Assembly (NCBI RefSeq): GCF_017304635.1
Contig: NZ_JAFKMA010000001.1
Location: forward strand, 744,001 to 808,000
From: Sphingomonas sp.
GTDB taxonomy: Bacteria; Pseudomonadota; Alphaproteobacteria; Sphingomonadales; Sphingomonadaceae
Direction: 5' to 3'
DNA length: 64,000 nucleotides
Made by a program: the position numbers and the translations under genes. A model generated the notes under the pieces. The model saw only the letters and a list, made by a program, of their open reading frames with translations. It did not search any database and was not told where the DNA came from. Positions within the stretch are counted from its first letter, which is position 1. The number at the start of each line of letters is the position of its first letter. Below, one piece after another: positions 16,778-24,875 of this stretch.

Positions 16778-16859
16778 GCGGCGCCGGCCCATTCCCCCAC
16801 CCGACAGCCCACAGGTTAGAATAGCTGGGCGGTCGGGTGGGGGAATGGGCCGGCGCCGC
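16778..16859. terminator. Long perfect inverted repeat after the peroxiredoxin gene
   Basis: Arms at 16778-16805 and 16832-16859 are 28 bases each and exactly complementary (left arm begins GCGGCGCCGGCCC). After one mismatch, five more pairs extend the stem, leaving a loop of about 14 bases. It begins seven bases after the peroxiredoxin stop (16866, minus strand) and would form a very stable RNA hairpin. There is no T-run, so termination would be factor-assisted or the structure protects a 3' end. Confidence 0.6.
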
Positions 16860-16865
16860 GACCTG

Positions 16866-17348
16866 TCAGAGCTGCTCGAGCAGATGCTCGGCCGAGCTCA
16901 CCTTGAATTCGCCGGGTGCTTCGACGTTCAGTTCCTTCACCACGCCGTCGTCGACGATCATCGAGTAACGCTGGCTGCGCTCGCCCATGCCGAACTTGCT
17001 GCCGTCGAAGCTCAGCCCGACCGCGCGGGCGAAGTCGCCATTGCCGTCGGCCAGCATCGTCACCTTGCCGCCGGTCTCGTTCGCCTTGCCCCATGCGCCC
17101 ATCACGAACGAATCGTTGACGCTGGTGAAGGCGATCTCGTCGACGCCCTTCGCCTTCAGCTCCTCGGCCTTGTCGAGGAAGCCGGGCAGGTGGCGGGCGG
17201 AACAGGTCGGCGTGAACGCGCCGGGGACGGCGACCAGCGCGACCTTGCGGCCGGCGAAGAACTCGTCCGAGCTGACCGATTCCGGCCCGTTCTCGGTCGC
17301 CTTGACGATGGTGGTGGACGGAATCTTGTCGCCGACGGAAACGGTCAT
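16866..17348 (-). CDS. Peroxiredoxin (Prx5/AhpE-like redoxin)
   Basis: This 160-residue thiol peroxidase of the Prx5 type has the peroxidatic cysteine in PGAFTPTCSARHLPGF (Cys49). The FTPTCS form, the sequence SVNDSFVMGAWGK and the C-terminal region near ERSQRYSMIVDDG are typical of glutaredoxin- or glutathione-dependent bacterial Prx5 enzymes. No fused glutaredoxin domain is present. It is divergent from yqgE across a 109-base promoter gap. It reduces hydrogen or organic peroxides in the cytoplasm. Confidence 0.93.
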   Translation of the reverse strand: MTVSVGDKIPSTTIVKATENGPESVSSDEFFAGRKVALVAVPGAFTPTCSARHLPGFLDKAEELKAKGVDEIAFTSVNDSFVMGAWGKANETGGKVTMLADGNGDFARAVGLSFDGSKFGMGERSQRYSMIVDDGVVKELNVEAPGEFKVSSAEHLLEQL

Positions 17349-17457
17349 CGTGAATTCTCCCTTGGACGCGAAAAATGCGGTCGCCGCCGCACTTGGCACC
17401 TGTGCGGGTAATTTCAAGCAGTGACGAACCGCGATTCCGTCCGGTAGAAAGCAAGCC

Positions 17458-18018
17458 ATGGAGAGCGCGCGCTTTTTGGTCGGGCAATTTCTGCTGGCAA
17501 TGCCCGGCATCGGCGATCCACGCTTCGACCAGGCGGTGATCGCGATGTGCGCGCATGACGAGGAGGGCGCGGTCGGCATCGGGATCGGCGCGGCGATCGA
17601 CGGGCTCAGCCTCCACGACGTGCTGGCGCAGGTCGAGATCGATCCCGGCGAAGCCCCCGACGCGCCGGTCCATTTCGGTGGCCCGGTCGAGCCGAGCCGC
17701 GGCTTCGTGATCCATTCGAACGACTGGGGCGGGCAGGATACGATCGATGTCGCCGGGCGCTGGGCGCTGTCCGGCACGCTCGACGTGCTGAAGGCGATCG
17801 CGGACGGGAAGGGGCCGCGCCGCTGGGTCGTGTCGCTCGGCTATGCCGGCTGGGGCGAAGGGCAGCTCGACGGCGAGATGCTGCGCCACGGCTGGTTCAA
17901 CGTCCCCGGCGACGAGGCTTTGCTCTACGACCTGCCCGCCGCCGAGCGCTGGGCGGCGGGGTTCGCGAGCGCCGGAATCGACCCGCGCATGCTGGCGAGC
18001 GAAACCGGTCGGGCGTGA
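17458..18018 (+). CDS. YqgE/AlgH family protein
   Basis: This 186-residue protein of the UPF0301/YqgE/AlgH family has the N-terminal signature FLVGQFLLAMPGIGDPRFDQAV and the central VHFGGPVEP. The molecular function of the family is not established. The start ATG at 17458 fits the family length. It converges with a small lipoprotein gene, and a strong symmetric hairpin lies between the two. Confidence 0.9.
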   Translation: MESARFLVGQFLLAMPGIGDPRFDQAVIAMCAHDEEGAVGIGIGAAIDGLSLHDVLAQVEIDPGEAPDAPVHFGGPVEPSRGFVIHSNDWGGQDTIDVAGRWALSGTLDVLKAIADGKGPRRWVVSLGYAGWGEGQLDGEMLRHGWFNVPGDEALLYDLPAAERWAAGFASAGIDPRMLASETGRA

Positions 18019-18033
18019 GCGCTGGCGGCTAAA

Positions 18034-18068
18034 GATGCCGCCACCCCGGCAGAGGCCGGGGTGGCATC
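18034..18068. terminator. Bidirectional hairpin between convergent genes
   Basis: The stem CCACCCCGGC (18041-18050), loop AGAG, and GCCGGGGTGG (18055-18064) is flanked by GATG/CATC pairs. It lies between yqgE (+) and the lipoprotein gene (-), with no T-run. It is placed to end transcription from either side. Its core resembles the CCCCGGC repeat family at 554 and 13843, so it may be a derived repeat copy. Confidence 0.6.
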
Positions 18069-18101
18069 AGGAGTTGGGTTGCTCGCCCATCGCGCCGGCC
18101 G

Positions 18102-18452
18102 TCATTTGCATTTCGCCATCGGCGCCTTGTTCATCGCCGTCGCGCCCTTCGCGGTCGCCGTCTTGGTCAGGGTCAGCGTGCTGCCGCTGCTGGCATAGGT
18201 GTCGGTGACGTCGCCGTCGGGGCGCGTATAGGTCACCGCCAGCATGCCCCCGCTCAGCGTCGCCGCCTTCAGCGGATAGTCGCGCGCGGTCGGGAAACCG
18301 TGCACCGACTTTGCGTCGAACCGCACGTACGGCGCCATGCAATCGGCGCCCCAGCTGCCGAGGAACTGCGCCGGCATGCCGCCGTCGCCACCGGCCCCGT
18401 GGCTGCACCCGGCCAGCACGACCGCCGCTAATCCCATCATCGCCATCCGCAT
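18102..18452 (-). CDS. Small lipoprotein, function unknown
   Basis: This 116-residue exported lipoprotein has the leader MRMAMMGLAAVVLAGC, whose lipobox LAGC places the lipidated cysteine at residue 16. A Gly-rich linker follows, then a small domain with LGSWGADCMAPYVRFD and alternating strands. Two cysteines (CMAPY and the terminal AKCK) could pair. ATG at 18452 follows AAGG with good spacing. I do not recognise the domain; the start of the mature part suggests a small beta-barrel. Confidence 0.7.
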   Translation of the reverse strand: MRMAMMGLAAVVLAGCSHGAGGDGGMPAQFLGSWGADCMAPYVRFDAKSVHGFPTARDYPLKAATLSGGMLAVTYTRPDGDVTDTYASSGSTLTLTKTATAKGATAMNKAPMAKCK

Positions 18453-18497
18453 CGTATTGCCTTTCCGACGAGCACCGCCCGAGCAGCTCCGTTCACC

Positions 18498-18517
18498 ATA
18501 TAAAGAAATCTTTATAT
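18498..18517. promoter_or_regulatory. AT-rich palindrome upstream of ahcY, likely ArsR/SahR-type operator
   Basis: The perfect inverted repeat ATATAAAGA-AA-TCTTTATAT lies 70 bases before the ahcY start and stands out in GC-rich DNA. ArsR-family regulators that sense S-adenosylhomocysteine (SahR) control ahcY and methionine-cycle genes in several proteobacteria through AT-rich palindromes of this size. The link here rests on position and sequence style; no sahR gene is in the window. It may also serve the divergent lipoprotein gene at 18452. Confidence 0.6.
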
Positions 18518-18587
18518 TGCATTTGCATTCGCCCCGCCGAGCGGGTAGGGCGCGCGTCATCCATTCATCTGCCGGAGATTTTTTGCC

Positions 18588-20009
18588 GTGGCCAGCGTGC
18601 TCGACCGTTCGACCGATTACGTCGTCAAGGATATCAGCCTCGCCGATTTCGGCCGCGCCGAGATCAACATCGCCGAGACCGAGATGCCGGGCCTGATGGC
18701 GCTGCGCGAGGAATTCGGCGCGTCGCAGCCACTCAAGGGCGCGCGCATCACCGGCTCGCTGCACATGACGATCCAGACCGCCGTGCTGATCGAGACGCTG
18801 ACCGCGCTGGGCGCCAAGGTGCGCTGGGCGACGTGCAACATCTTCTCGACCCAGGACCATGCCGCCGCCGCGATCGCCGCGTCGGGGGTGCCGGTGTTCG
18901 CGATCAAGGGCGAGAGCCTGGCCGAATATTGGGACTATGTCGGCTCGATCTTCGATTGGGGCACCTCTGAAAATGAGGGGGAGACCTGCAACATGATCCT
19001 CGACGATGGCGGCGACGCGACGATGTTCGCGCTGTGGGGCGCCAAGCTCGAGGCCGGCCAGTCGTTCGCCGAACCCGAGAATGACGAGGAAGTCGAGATG
19101 CAGCGCGCGGTGAAGGAATTCATCGCTCGCAAGCCCGGCTATCTCACCGAGACGGTCAAGGCCATCAAGGGCGTCTCGGAAGAGACCACCACCGGCGTCC
19201 ACCGCCTCTACGCGATCGCCAAGAGGGGCGAGCTGCCGTTCCCGGCGATCAACGTCAACGACAGCGTGACCAAGTCGAAGTTCGACAACCTCTACGGCTG
19301 CAAGGAATCGCTGGTCGACGCGATCCGCCGCGGCACCGACGTGATGCTGGCCGGCAAGGTCGCCTGCGTCGCGGGCTTCGGCGACGTTGGCAAGGGGTCT
19401 GCCGCGTCGCTGCGCAACGGCGGCGCGCGCGTGCTGGTGACCGAGATCGACCCGATCTGCGCGTTGCAGGCGGCGATGGAAGGCTATGAGGTCGTGACGA
19501 TGGAGGAAGCGGTGACTCGCGCCGACATCTTCTGCACCGCGACCGGCAATGCCGACGTCATCACCGCCGAGCACATGGCCGGCATGAAGAACATGGCGAT
19601 CGTCTGCAACATCGGTCACTTCGACAGCGAGATCCAGATTTCGGGCCTGTCGAACTACAAGTGGACCGAGGTGAAGCCGCAAGTCGACCTGGTCGAGTTC
19701 CCCGACGGCAAGCAGATCATCATCCTGTCGAAGGGCCGCCTGGTGAACCTGGGCAACGCGACCGGCCACCCGTCGTTCGTGATGTCGTCGAGCTTCACCA
19801 ACCAGACGCTGGCGCAGATCGAGCTCTACACCAAGGCGGACGAGTACAAGAACGACGTCTACGTCCTGCCCAAGCACCTCGACGAGAAGGTCGCCGAACT
19901 GCACCTCGAAAAGCTGGGCGTGAAGCTGACCAAGCTGAGCCAGAAGCAGGCGGATTATATCGGCGTACCGGTCGAAGGGCCGTTCAAGCCGGATCATTAC
20001 CGGTACTGA
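18588..20009 (+). CDS. ahcY: Adenosylhomocysteinase
   Basis: AhcY reversibly splits S-adenosylhomocysteine into adenosine and homocysteine, relieving inhibition of methyltransferases. At 473 residues it is the long bacterial form with the extra loop near residues 150-190. The NAD-binding motif [10 protein letters not shown] starts near residue 263; NIGHFDSEI and the C-terminal PFKPDHYRY needed for cofactor binding across subunits are intact. Start is GTG with GGAG ten bases upstream. An AT-rich palindrome lies in its leader and a hairpin follows its stop. Confidence 0.96.
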   Translation: MASVLDRSTDYVVKDISLADFGRAEINIAETEMPGLMALREEFGASQPLKGARITGSLHMTIQTAVLIETLTALGAKVRWATCNIFSTQDHAAAAIAASGVPVFAIKGESLAEYWDYVGSIFDWGTSENEGETCNMILDDGGDATMFALWGAKLEAGQSFAEPENDEEVEMQRAVKEFIARKPGYLTETVKAIKGVSEETTTGVHRLYAIAKRGELPFPAINVNDSVTKSKFDNLYGCKESLVDAIRRGTDVMLAGKVACVAGFGDVGKGSAASLRNGGARVLVTEIDPICALQAAMEGYEVVTMEEAVTRADIFCTATGNADVITAEHMAGMKNMAIVCNIGHFDSEIQISGLSNYKWTEVKPQVDLVEFPDGKQIIILSKGRLVNLGNATGHPSFVMSSSFTNQTLAQIELYTKADEYKNDVYVLPKHLDEKVAELHLEKLGVKLTKLSQKQADYIGVPVEGPFKPDHYRY

Positions 20010-20027
20010 TTAGCGAAGTTCCAGACG

Positions 20028-20061
20028 ACGGCCGCGCCTCCCGTTTTGGAGACGCGGCCGT
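20028..20061 (+). terminator. Hairpin after ahcY
   Basis: The stem ACGGCCGCG (20028-20036) pairs with CGCGGCCGT (20053-20061). Inside it, CTCC/GGAG-type pairs close a T-rich loop. It starts 19 bases after the ahcY stop, well placed as a terminator although no T-run follows. Confidence 0.6.
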
Positions 20062-20199
20062 TGGCGCGCGTAACAGGATCGGTCCTGCGCGCAACATCGT
20101 TTTGTGGAACCCCCCCTGAACGCACCGCCAGCCAGCAGCGCCGCAATTTTGCCTCCCGGCGCTAACCTAAATTTTACCTGACCTTGCCATGAGCAGGCA

Positions 20200-20793
20200 A
20201 TGTGCGGTGGGGAATCTTCGTCCGACTCCAAGCGAGCCTGGCCGTTTCGCGGCTGGTCGTTGCCGGCGCAGACGCGCGGTAGTGCGGCGATCCAGTTCGC
20301 GATGGTCGCCGCGCCGTTCTTCGCGTTGCTGATCGCCGGGCTGGAAGTCAGCCTGGTGTATTTCGTCCAGGAAGGGCTGGAAACCTCGGTCGAAGCCGCG
20401 GCCCGCAGCGTGATTACCGGATCGGCGCAGAAAGCCGACAGCACCGGCGCCAGCACCGGCATGACCCAGGCGCAGCTTCAGGCGCGTTTCAAGCAGAACG
20501 CCTGCAATGCCCTGCCGGCGTTCATGCAGTGCAGCAACCTGTATGTCGATGTGCGTAGCGCGGGCAGCTTCTCGTCGCTCGACACGTCCATGCCGACCTT
20601 CACGTTCGGGTCGAACGGTCAGGTCACCAACACCTTTTCCTACAACCTCGGCGCCTCCGGCTCGATCGTCTTGATCCGGTTGATGTACATCTGGCCCGTC
20701 CGCACGGCGCCGCTGGGGTTCGACATCAGTAATCTGTCCAACGGGCAACGGCTGGTCGTGGCGACGTCGGTCGCCAAGATCGAGAATTACTGA
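20200..20793 (+). CDS. TadE-like pilus assembly protein
   Basis: This 197-residue protein has a basic, hydrophilic start followed by the TadE motif GSAAIQFAMVAAPFFALLIAGLEV, in which a charged residue sits inside the single N-terminal hydrophobic helix (about residues 27-50). The rest is a periplasmic domain with paired cysteines (NACNAL, MQCSN). TadE-like proteins are pseudopilins of Tad/Flp pilus systems. It is followed after one base by a second TadE-like gene and then a TadG-like gene. No Tad ATPase or secretin gene is in the window. Confidence 0.82.
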   Translation: MCGGESSSDSKRAWPFRGWSLPAQTRGSAAIQFAMVAAPFFALLIAGLEVSLVYFVQEGLETSVEAAARSVITGSAQKADSTGASTGMTQAQLQARFKQNACNALPAFMQCSNLYVDVRSAGSFSSLDTSMPTFTFGSNGQVTNTFSYNLGASGSIVLIRLMYIWPVRTAPLGFDISNLSNGQRLVVATSVAKIENY

Positions 20794-20794
20794 C

Positions 20795-21340
20795 GTGCGC
20801 AAGTGGCTTGCCTTGCCTTCGTTCGTCGATGATCGCCGCGGCGCTGCGCTCATCGAGTTCGCGCTGCTGCTGCCGTTCCTGGTCCTGGTCTATCTGGGCG
20901 GATTCACGCTGTCCGACGGCTTTTCGTGCAGTCGCAAGGTGACCATCGCGAACCGCGCACTGGCCGATCTGGTCGCGCAGAACGTGACCGGGGCGACGAG
21001 TGCGAACGAAGTCGACAGCGAGCTGGCGGCGTCGACCCAAGTTCTGGCCCCGTATTCGGCGGCGAACGTGACCCAGCGCGTGACGGAAGTCTATACCGAC
21101 ATAAAGTTGCAGTCGACCGTCGTCTGGAGCCGGGGCCTCAACACCACCGCCTACAAGGCGGGAGCCGCGGTGACGGTGCCGCTCAATTTGCGGGTGCCGG
21201 GACTGTACGTGATCTACGCCGAAATCACCTATGCCTACCAGCCGCCGGTGACGTTCAACGTCGTTCAGCCGTTCACCCTGACGAGCAACCTGTTCATGCT
21301 TCCGCGGAACTCCAACAGCATCACGTGCGGGGATTGTTGA
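20795..21340 (+). CDS. TadE/TadF-like pilus assembly protein
   Basis: This 181-residue protein starts with GTG, one base after the previous stop. The typical TadE/F start is RRGAALIEFALLLPFLVLVYL, with the conserved glutamate inside the hydrophobic helix (about residues 14-37). The periplasmic part has few charged residues and ends CGDC. It is probably a minor pseudopilin, co-expressed with its neighbours on both sides. Confidence 0.82.
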   Translation: MRKWLALPSFVDDRRGAALIEFALLLPFLVLVYLGGFTLSDGFSCSRKVTIANRALADLVAQNVTGATSANEVDSELAASTQVLAPYSAANVTQRVTEVYTDIKLQSTVVWSRGLNTTAYKAGAAVTVPLNLRVPGLYVIYAEITYAYQPPVTFNVVQPFTLTSNLFMLPRNSNSITCGDC

Positions 21341-21341
21341 T

Positions 21342-22664
21342 ATGTTTGCGGCACTCAGGAAGGGTCTAAGCGCTAAGCTGCTGCGGAACCGGCGCGGCAA
21401 TGCGCTGATGATCTTCGGCTTCGCGCTGCCGCCGCTGATGTTCGCGCTTGGCATGGGCATCGACTATGCGCGCGCCATGCAGGCGCAGACGAAGCTGAAC
21501 GCGATTGCCGACACGTCCGCGCTGCTCGCGGTCAGCAAGAGCATGTTGTCCATTCCGGACTCCACCGCGACGGTCAACGCGACGGCGATGTTCAACAGCC
21601 AGTCCCAGACGCTGACGGCGAGCGGCAATATCGTCGTCGACAGCCTGACGGTGACGACTCCGACCGACTCGAACGGGCGTAGAACCGCGACGGTCACCTA
21701 TACGGGGCATTCGAACAATTTCTTTGCCGGCATTCTCGGCATGGCGTCGCTGAGCATCCACGGTACGTCGCAGACCACCAACGCGGCCGCGCCGAACATC
21801 GATTTCTACATGCTGCTCGATGTGTCGGGATCGATGGCGCTGCCGACGACGTCGGCGGGTCTCACGAAGGTCGCGAACAGCAACGGTCAGAGCTGCCAGT
21901 TCGCCTGCCATTCGACCAACGACATCAAGGGCACCAATGCGAGTGGTGGACAGAGCGATCTGTACGGCGTCGCGAAGTCCTACGGCTTGACGTTGCGCAT
22001 CGACGACGAAGGGACCGCGGTTTCCAAGCTGACCGCCGATGCCCAGAGCACGCAGAGCAAGAACGGTGCGAGCTATCGCATGGCGATCTCGACGTTTCGT
22101 GGTTCGGGCGGTTTCGCGACGTTGCAGGCATTGACCTCCGACCTGACCACGGCGGCGACCAAGACCACCAACCTGACGCCGTACCTCTATTATTCGAACG
22201 GTTGTCCCACCAGCGCGTGCAAGTCGACCGAGGTCGGCTGGAACGACCGCGACAGCGCCAGCAGCGATGCGCTGACGCAGATCAACACGTTGATGCCGAA
22301 CCCGGGGACCGGCGTGAACGGAAGCGCACCCCAGGCGATCATGTTCATCATCACCGATGGCATGCGCGACGAGTTGCGGTCCAACGGCCGGCCGGAAATC
22401 GCGATCGACACCACCAAGTGCGACGCGATCAAGGCTCGCGGCATCAAGATCGCGGTGCTCTACACCGAATATCTCGCGCAATCGCTCGCCAACGACGCGT
22501 GGTCGCAATCGAACGTGGCGCCCTATCTGTACCAGGTCGAGCCCGCGTTGCAGGCGTGCGCGTCCAACGGGCTCTACACGAAGGTGTCGACCGACCAGGA
22601 CATCTACACGGCGTTGGATCAACTGTTCCAGAACGCGGTGGCGACGGCGAAGATCACGCAGTAA
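21342..22664 (+). CDS. TadG-like protein with von Willebrand factor A domain
   Basis: This 440-residue protein begins with the TadG-type helix RRGNALMIFGFALPPLMFAL (about 18-37) and the sequence DYARAMQAQTKLNAIADTSAL. A VWA domain follows, with a metal-site motif LLDVSGSM (Asp160, Ser162, Ser164) and later MFIITDGMRDE. Ser/Thr/Asn content is high, as in surface proteins. It is last in the three-gene set. TadG proteins are thought to anchor or brace the Flp pilus in the envelope. Confidence 0.85.
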   Translation: MFAALRKGLSAKLLRNRRGNALMIFGFALPPLMFALGMGIDYARAMQAQTKLNAIADTSALLAVSKSMLSIPDSTATVNATAMFNSQSQTLTASGNIVVDSLTVTTPTDSNGRRTATVTYTGHSNNFFAGILGMASLSIHGTSQTTNAAAPNIDFYMLLDVSGSMALPTTSAGLTKVANSNGQSCQFACHSTNDIKGTNASGGQSDLYGVAKSYGLTLRIDDEGTAVSKLTADAQSTQSKNGASYRMAISTFRGSGGFATLQALTSDLTTAATKTTNLTPYLYYSNGCPTSACKSTEVGWNDRDSASSDALTQINTLMPNPGTGVNGSAPQAIMFIITDGMRDELRSNGRPEIAIDTTKCDAIKARGIKIAVLYTEYLAQSLANDAWSQSNVAPYLYQVEPALQACASNGLYTKVSTDQDIYTALDQLFQNAVATAKITQ

Positions 22665-22717
22665 CTTCGCCAGAGCCGTTTATCGCGACAGAAATCGGAG
22701 CAGGTCGTAAGCCACCA

Positions 22718-22756
22718 ATCGTCACCGCCGCCGCGTCGATGCGTGGCGGTGACGAT
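22718..22756 (+). terminator. Hairpin downstream of the tad-like genes
   Basis: ATCGTCACCGCC (22718-22729) and GGCGGTGACGAT (22745-22756) form a perfect 12-bp stem with a 15-base loop. It lies 54 bases after the TadG-like stop in the 226-base gap before the next gene. There is no T-run. It is a probable transcript end; nothing else is recognisable in this gap. Confidence 0.5.
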
Positions 22757-22890
22757 CGGTCGGGATCGTCGCCAAAACATCTTCGCCCGTTGCGTCATGC
22801 GCGGTACCAAGCGGCGGTGATGCGTGTCTCTTCTCTCGGACATCTGCCGGTCTGGCGCGCCAACCGTCTGACCATGGTTGGTCGGCCGTT

Positions 22891-23526
22891 GTGAGCGGCG
22901 ATCCTCTCCGTAAACTCGCCATCGGCTACGCACCGCCGGAGGCGCGTGCGGGCCTGGCGGCGTTGCTCGCGCTGGACGATGCGCTCGGGCAGGTGTTGCG
23001 GACGACGCGGGAGCCGATGGTCGGGCAGATGCGGTTGGCGTGGTGGCGGGAGGCGCTGGCGCGGCTCGACGAAACGGCGGTGCCCGGCGAACCCGTCCTC
23101 TCGGCCTTGGCGGCGGCGGTGATCCCACGTGGCGTCTCCGGCGAGCGACTGGCGACGATGGTCGACGGATGGGAGGTTCTGCTGGCCGAACCGGGCGAGG
23201 TCGGGTTCGAGCGCCATGCCGTTGCGCGAGGCGCCGGATTGTTTGCCGCCGCGGCGCGCCTGCTTGGGGTCGAGGGGTTCGACGTGGTGGAAGCGGGAAA
23301 GGGTTGGGCGCTTGCCGATCTGGCCGGCAATCTGAGCGACCGGGCACTGGCGGCGGTGGCCCGAACGCTGGCGGCGCCGTTGTTGACGAAGGCCACGCGT
23401 CGTCGCTGGCCGCGACGCGCCCGGGCGCTCGGCGCGATGGTCCATGCCGCGCGGCTGGGTCTTGCCGGGCCGTTGCGACCGACGAGCGTGCTGCGGCTCG
23501 GCTGGCATCGCTTGACCGGGGGCTGA
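22891..23526 (+). CDS. NDUFAF6-like squalene/phytoene synthase-family protein
   Basis: This 211-residue protein of the squalene/phytoene synthase superfamily carries the conserved QMRLAWWREAL. It lacks the two Asp-rich DxxxD metal motifs of prenyl synthases (the first is represented only by ALDDALGQVL, the second by ADLAGNLSD). It is also shorter than true synthases. This places it nearest the NDUFAF6 group, whose mitochondrial member helps assemble respiratory complex I; a bacterial role is not known. The GTG start at 22891 gives the family N-terminus. It is unlikely to be a carotenoid or hopanoid enzyme. Confidence 0.75.
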   Translation: MSGDPLRKLAIGYAPPEARAGLAALLALDDALGQVLRTTREPMVGQMRLAWWREALARLDETAVPGEPVLSALAAAVIPRGVSGERLATMVDGWEVLLAEPGEVGFERHAVARGAGLFAAAARLLGVEGFDVVEAGKGWALADLAGNLSDRALAAVARTLAAPLLTKATRRRWPRRARALGAMVHAARLGLAGPLRPTSVLRLGWHRLTGG

Positions 23527-23565
23527 CGCGGATTAGGCTGGGACGCAGGCGGCGGGAGAGTGGGG

Positions 23566-24057
23566 ATGTGGCGGTATCTGGCGGGGGCGGGCGCGGCGTT
23601 GCTGCTGGTGGCGTCGGGCATGATCCTGCAATCGATGCGGCCCGGATCGCCGGCCGCCCTGGCGGCGATGCCGGCCAACGTCGCCGACCCCGCGTCGCCG
23701 GTCGCACAGGACGCGGTCGCCGTTCCCGAAGCCACCGAGGCGACGCGCGAGCAGAAGCGCTTCAACCGCTATGACAAGGATCGCGACGGCTTCATCACGC
23801 GCGACGAATATCTGCTCGCGCGGCACAAGGCGTTCGCCAAGCTCGACAAGAACGGCGACGGCGTGCTGCAATTCGACGAGTGGGCCGCGAAGAGCGAAGC
23901 CAAGTTCGCCACCGCCGACCGCGACAAGACCGGCAAGCTGAGCCCGGCCGAGTTCGCCACCACCGCGGTCAAACGCAAGCCGCGCAAACCCTGCCCGAAA
24001 ATCACCGCCGCTCCGGCGCCGGCGGCCGAGGAGGGCAACAAGGACGACGACGGCTGA
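23566..24057 (+). CDS. Exported EF-hand calcium-binding protein
   Basis: This 163-residue protein has an N-terminal membrane anchor or uncleaved signal (about 6-22) and three EF-hand loops: residues 70-81 (DKDRDGFITRDE), 94-105 (DKNGDGVLQFDE) and 118-129 (DRDKTGKLSPAE). The first two have full ligand sets; the third has Thr at position 5 and may bind weakly. The tail is Lys/Pro- then Asp-rich. ATG at 23566 has GGAG eight bases upstream; a GTG at 23560 is less likely. It probably acts as a periplasmic calcium sensor or buffer. Confidence 0.85.
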   Translation: MWRYLAGAGAALLLVASGMILQSMRPGSPAALAAMPANVADPASPVAQDAVAVPEATEATREQKRFNRYDKDRDGFITRDEYLLARHKAFAKLDKNGDGVLQFDEWAAKSEAKFATADRDKTGKLSPAEFATTAVKRKPRKPCPKITAAPAPAAEEGNKDDDG

Positions 24058-24135
24058 GGGCGCTTGCCGGGCGGGGATATATAAAAGGAAGTGGCATCGC
24101 GGCACACCGTTCCGCGCAAATAGGGGGGAGTTCGA

Positions 24136-24825
24136 ATGCAGACCGACAGGAATATCGCGCTACGGCTCGGCGCCGTGTTGCTGGTGACGACCGCGCTGTT
24201 GAGTTGCAGCAAGAGCGGGGGACCGGCCCGGTCGTTCAACGAGCAACCGGCCGCGACGGATTTCTCCATCACGCCCGGCGAATATGAGACGACCTTCCGC
24301 GTGACGCAGGCTTCGCTGCAGGGCTTCCCGAAGGAGATGCAGGACGACCTGGCGCGGACGAAGGCCAAGCCCTACACCCAGCGCGGCTGCATGCCGATCG
24401 GTATCAGCCTGGAATCGGCATCGATCAAGAACCTGCGCTATGCCATTCCGAAGTTCGGCGGCTGCAACATCGGCGACATCTCGCAGGACGGCAGCTCGTT
24501 GCACGGTGCGCTCAATTGCGAGATCGCCAACCTGCCGCAAGGCCGCCCGGACTCGCCGCGCGCCCTGTCGATCAACGCCGACTGGTCCGGCGGCTATTCC
24601 GCCAATGCCTGGACGACGAAGTTCCATGCCGACTTCAAGGAGCCCGGCGGCTCGCGTCGGGGCAGCGCCGACGTGGAAATGACGGTGCGTCGCGTGGGTG
24701 ACTGCCCGGCCGGCACCAATCCGTTCGAGCCGGGCTTTCGGCCGCAATCGATGAACATGACCGAGCAGACGAACGCGACCGACGCGATGTCCGCTCCAGC
24801 CGAAGACGCGACGCCCGCGAAATAA
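24136..24825 (+). CDS. DUF3617-like lipoprotein
   Basis: This 229-residue lipoprotein has a leader ending LLVTTALLSC, so Cys24 is the likely lipidated residue. The mature domain begins ITPGEYETTFRV, resembling the I-x-PG-x-W/Y-E opening of DUF3617 proteins. It has spaced cysteines (GCMPIG, GGCNIG, NCEI, GDCPAG). An excellent AGGGGGGAG site precedes the ATG. Function is unknown; DUF3617 proteins are envelope proteins common in sphingomonads. The last 30 residues are low-complexity Thr/Ala/Met. Confidence 0.78.
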   Translation: MQTDRNIALRLGAVLLVTTALLSCSKSGGPARSFNEQPAATDFSITPGEYETTFRVTQASLQGFPKEMQDDLARTKAKPYTQRGCMPIGISLESASIKNLRYAIPKFGGCNIGDISQDGSSLHGALNCEIANLPQGRPDSPRALSINADWSGGYSANAWTTKFHADFKEPGGSRRGSADVEMTVRRVGDCPAGTNPFEPGFRPQSMNMTEQTNATDAMSAPAEDATPAK

Positions 24826-24875
24826 CGGGCCGGTAGATCGATCGAGAGCGTGCGTCCGCGCCGGTCGTTGGCGAG

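Noticed and set aside
18453-18587. SAH or SAM riboswitch in the ahcY leader
   Set aside because: The leader is short and dominated by a protein-type palindrome; I could not fold a known SAH/SAM aptamer core.
22891-23526. Carotenoid (phytoene) synthase gene
   Set aside because: Both Asp-rich catalytic motifs are missing and no crt genes are nearby.
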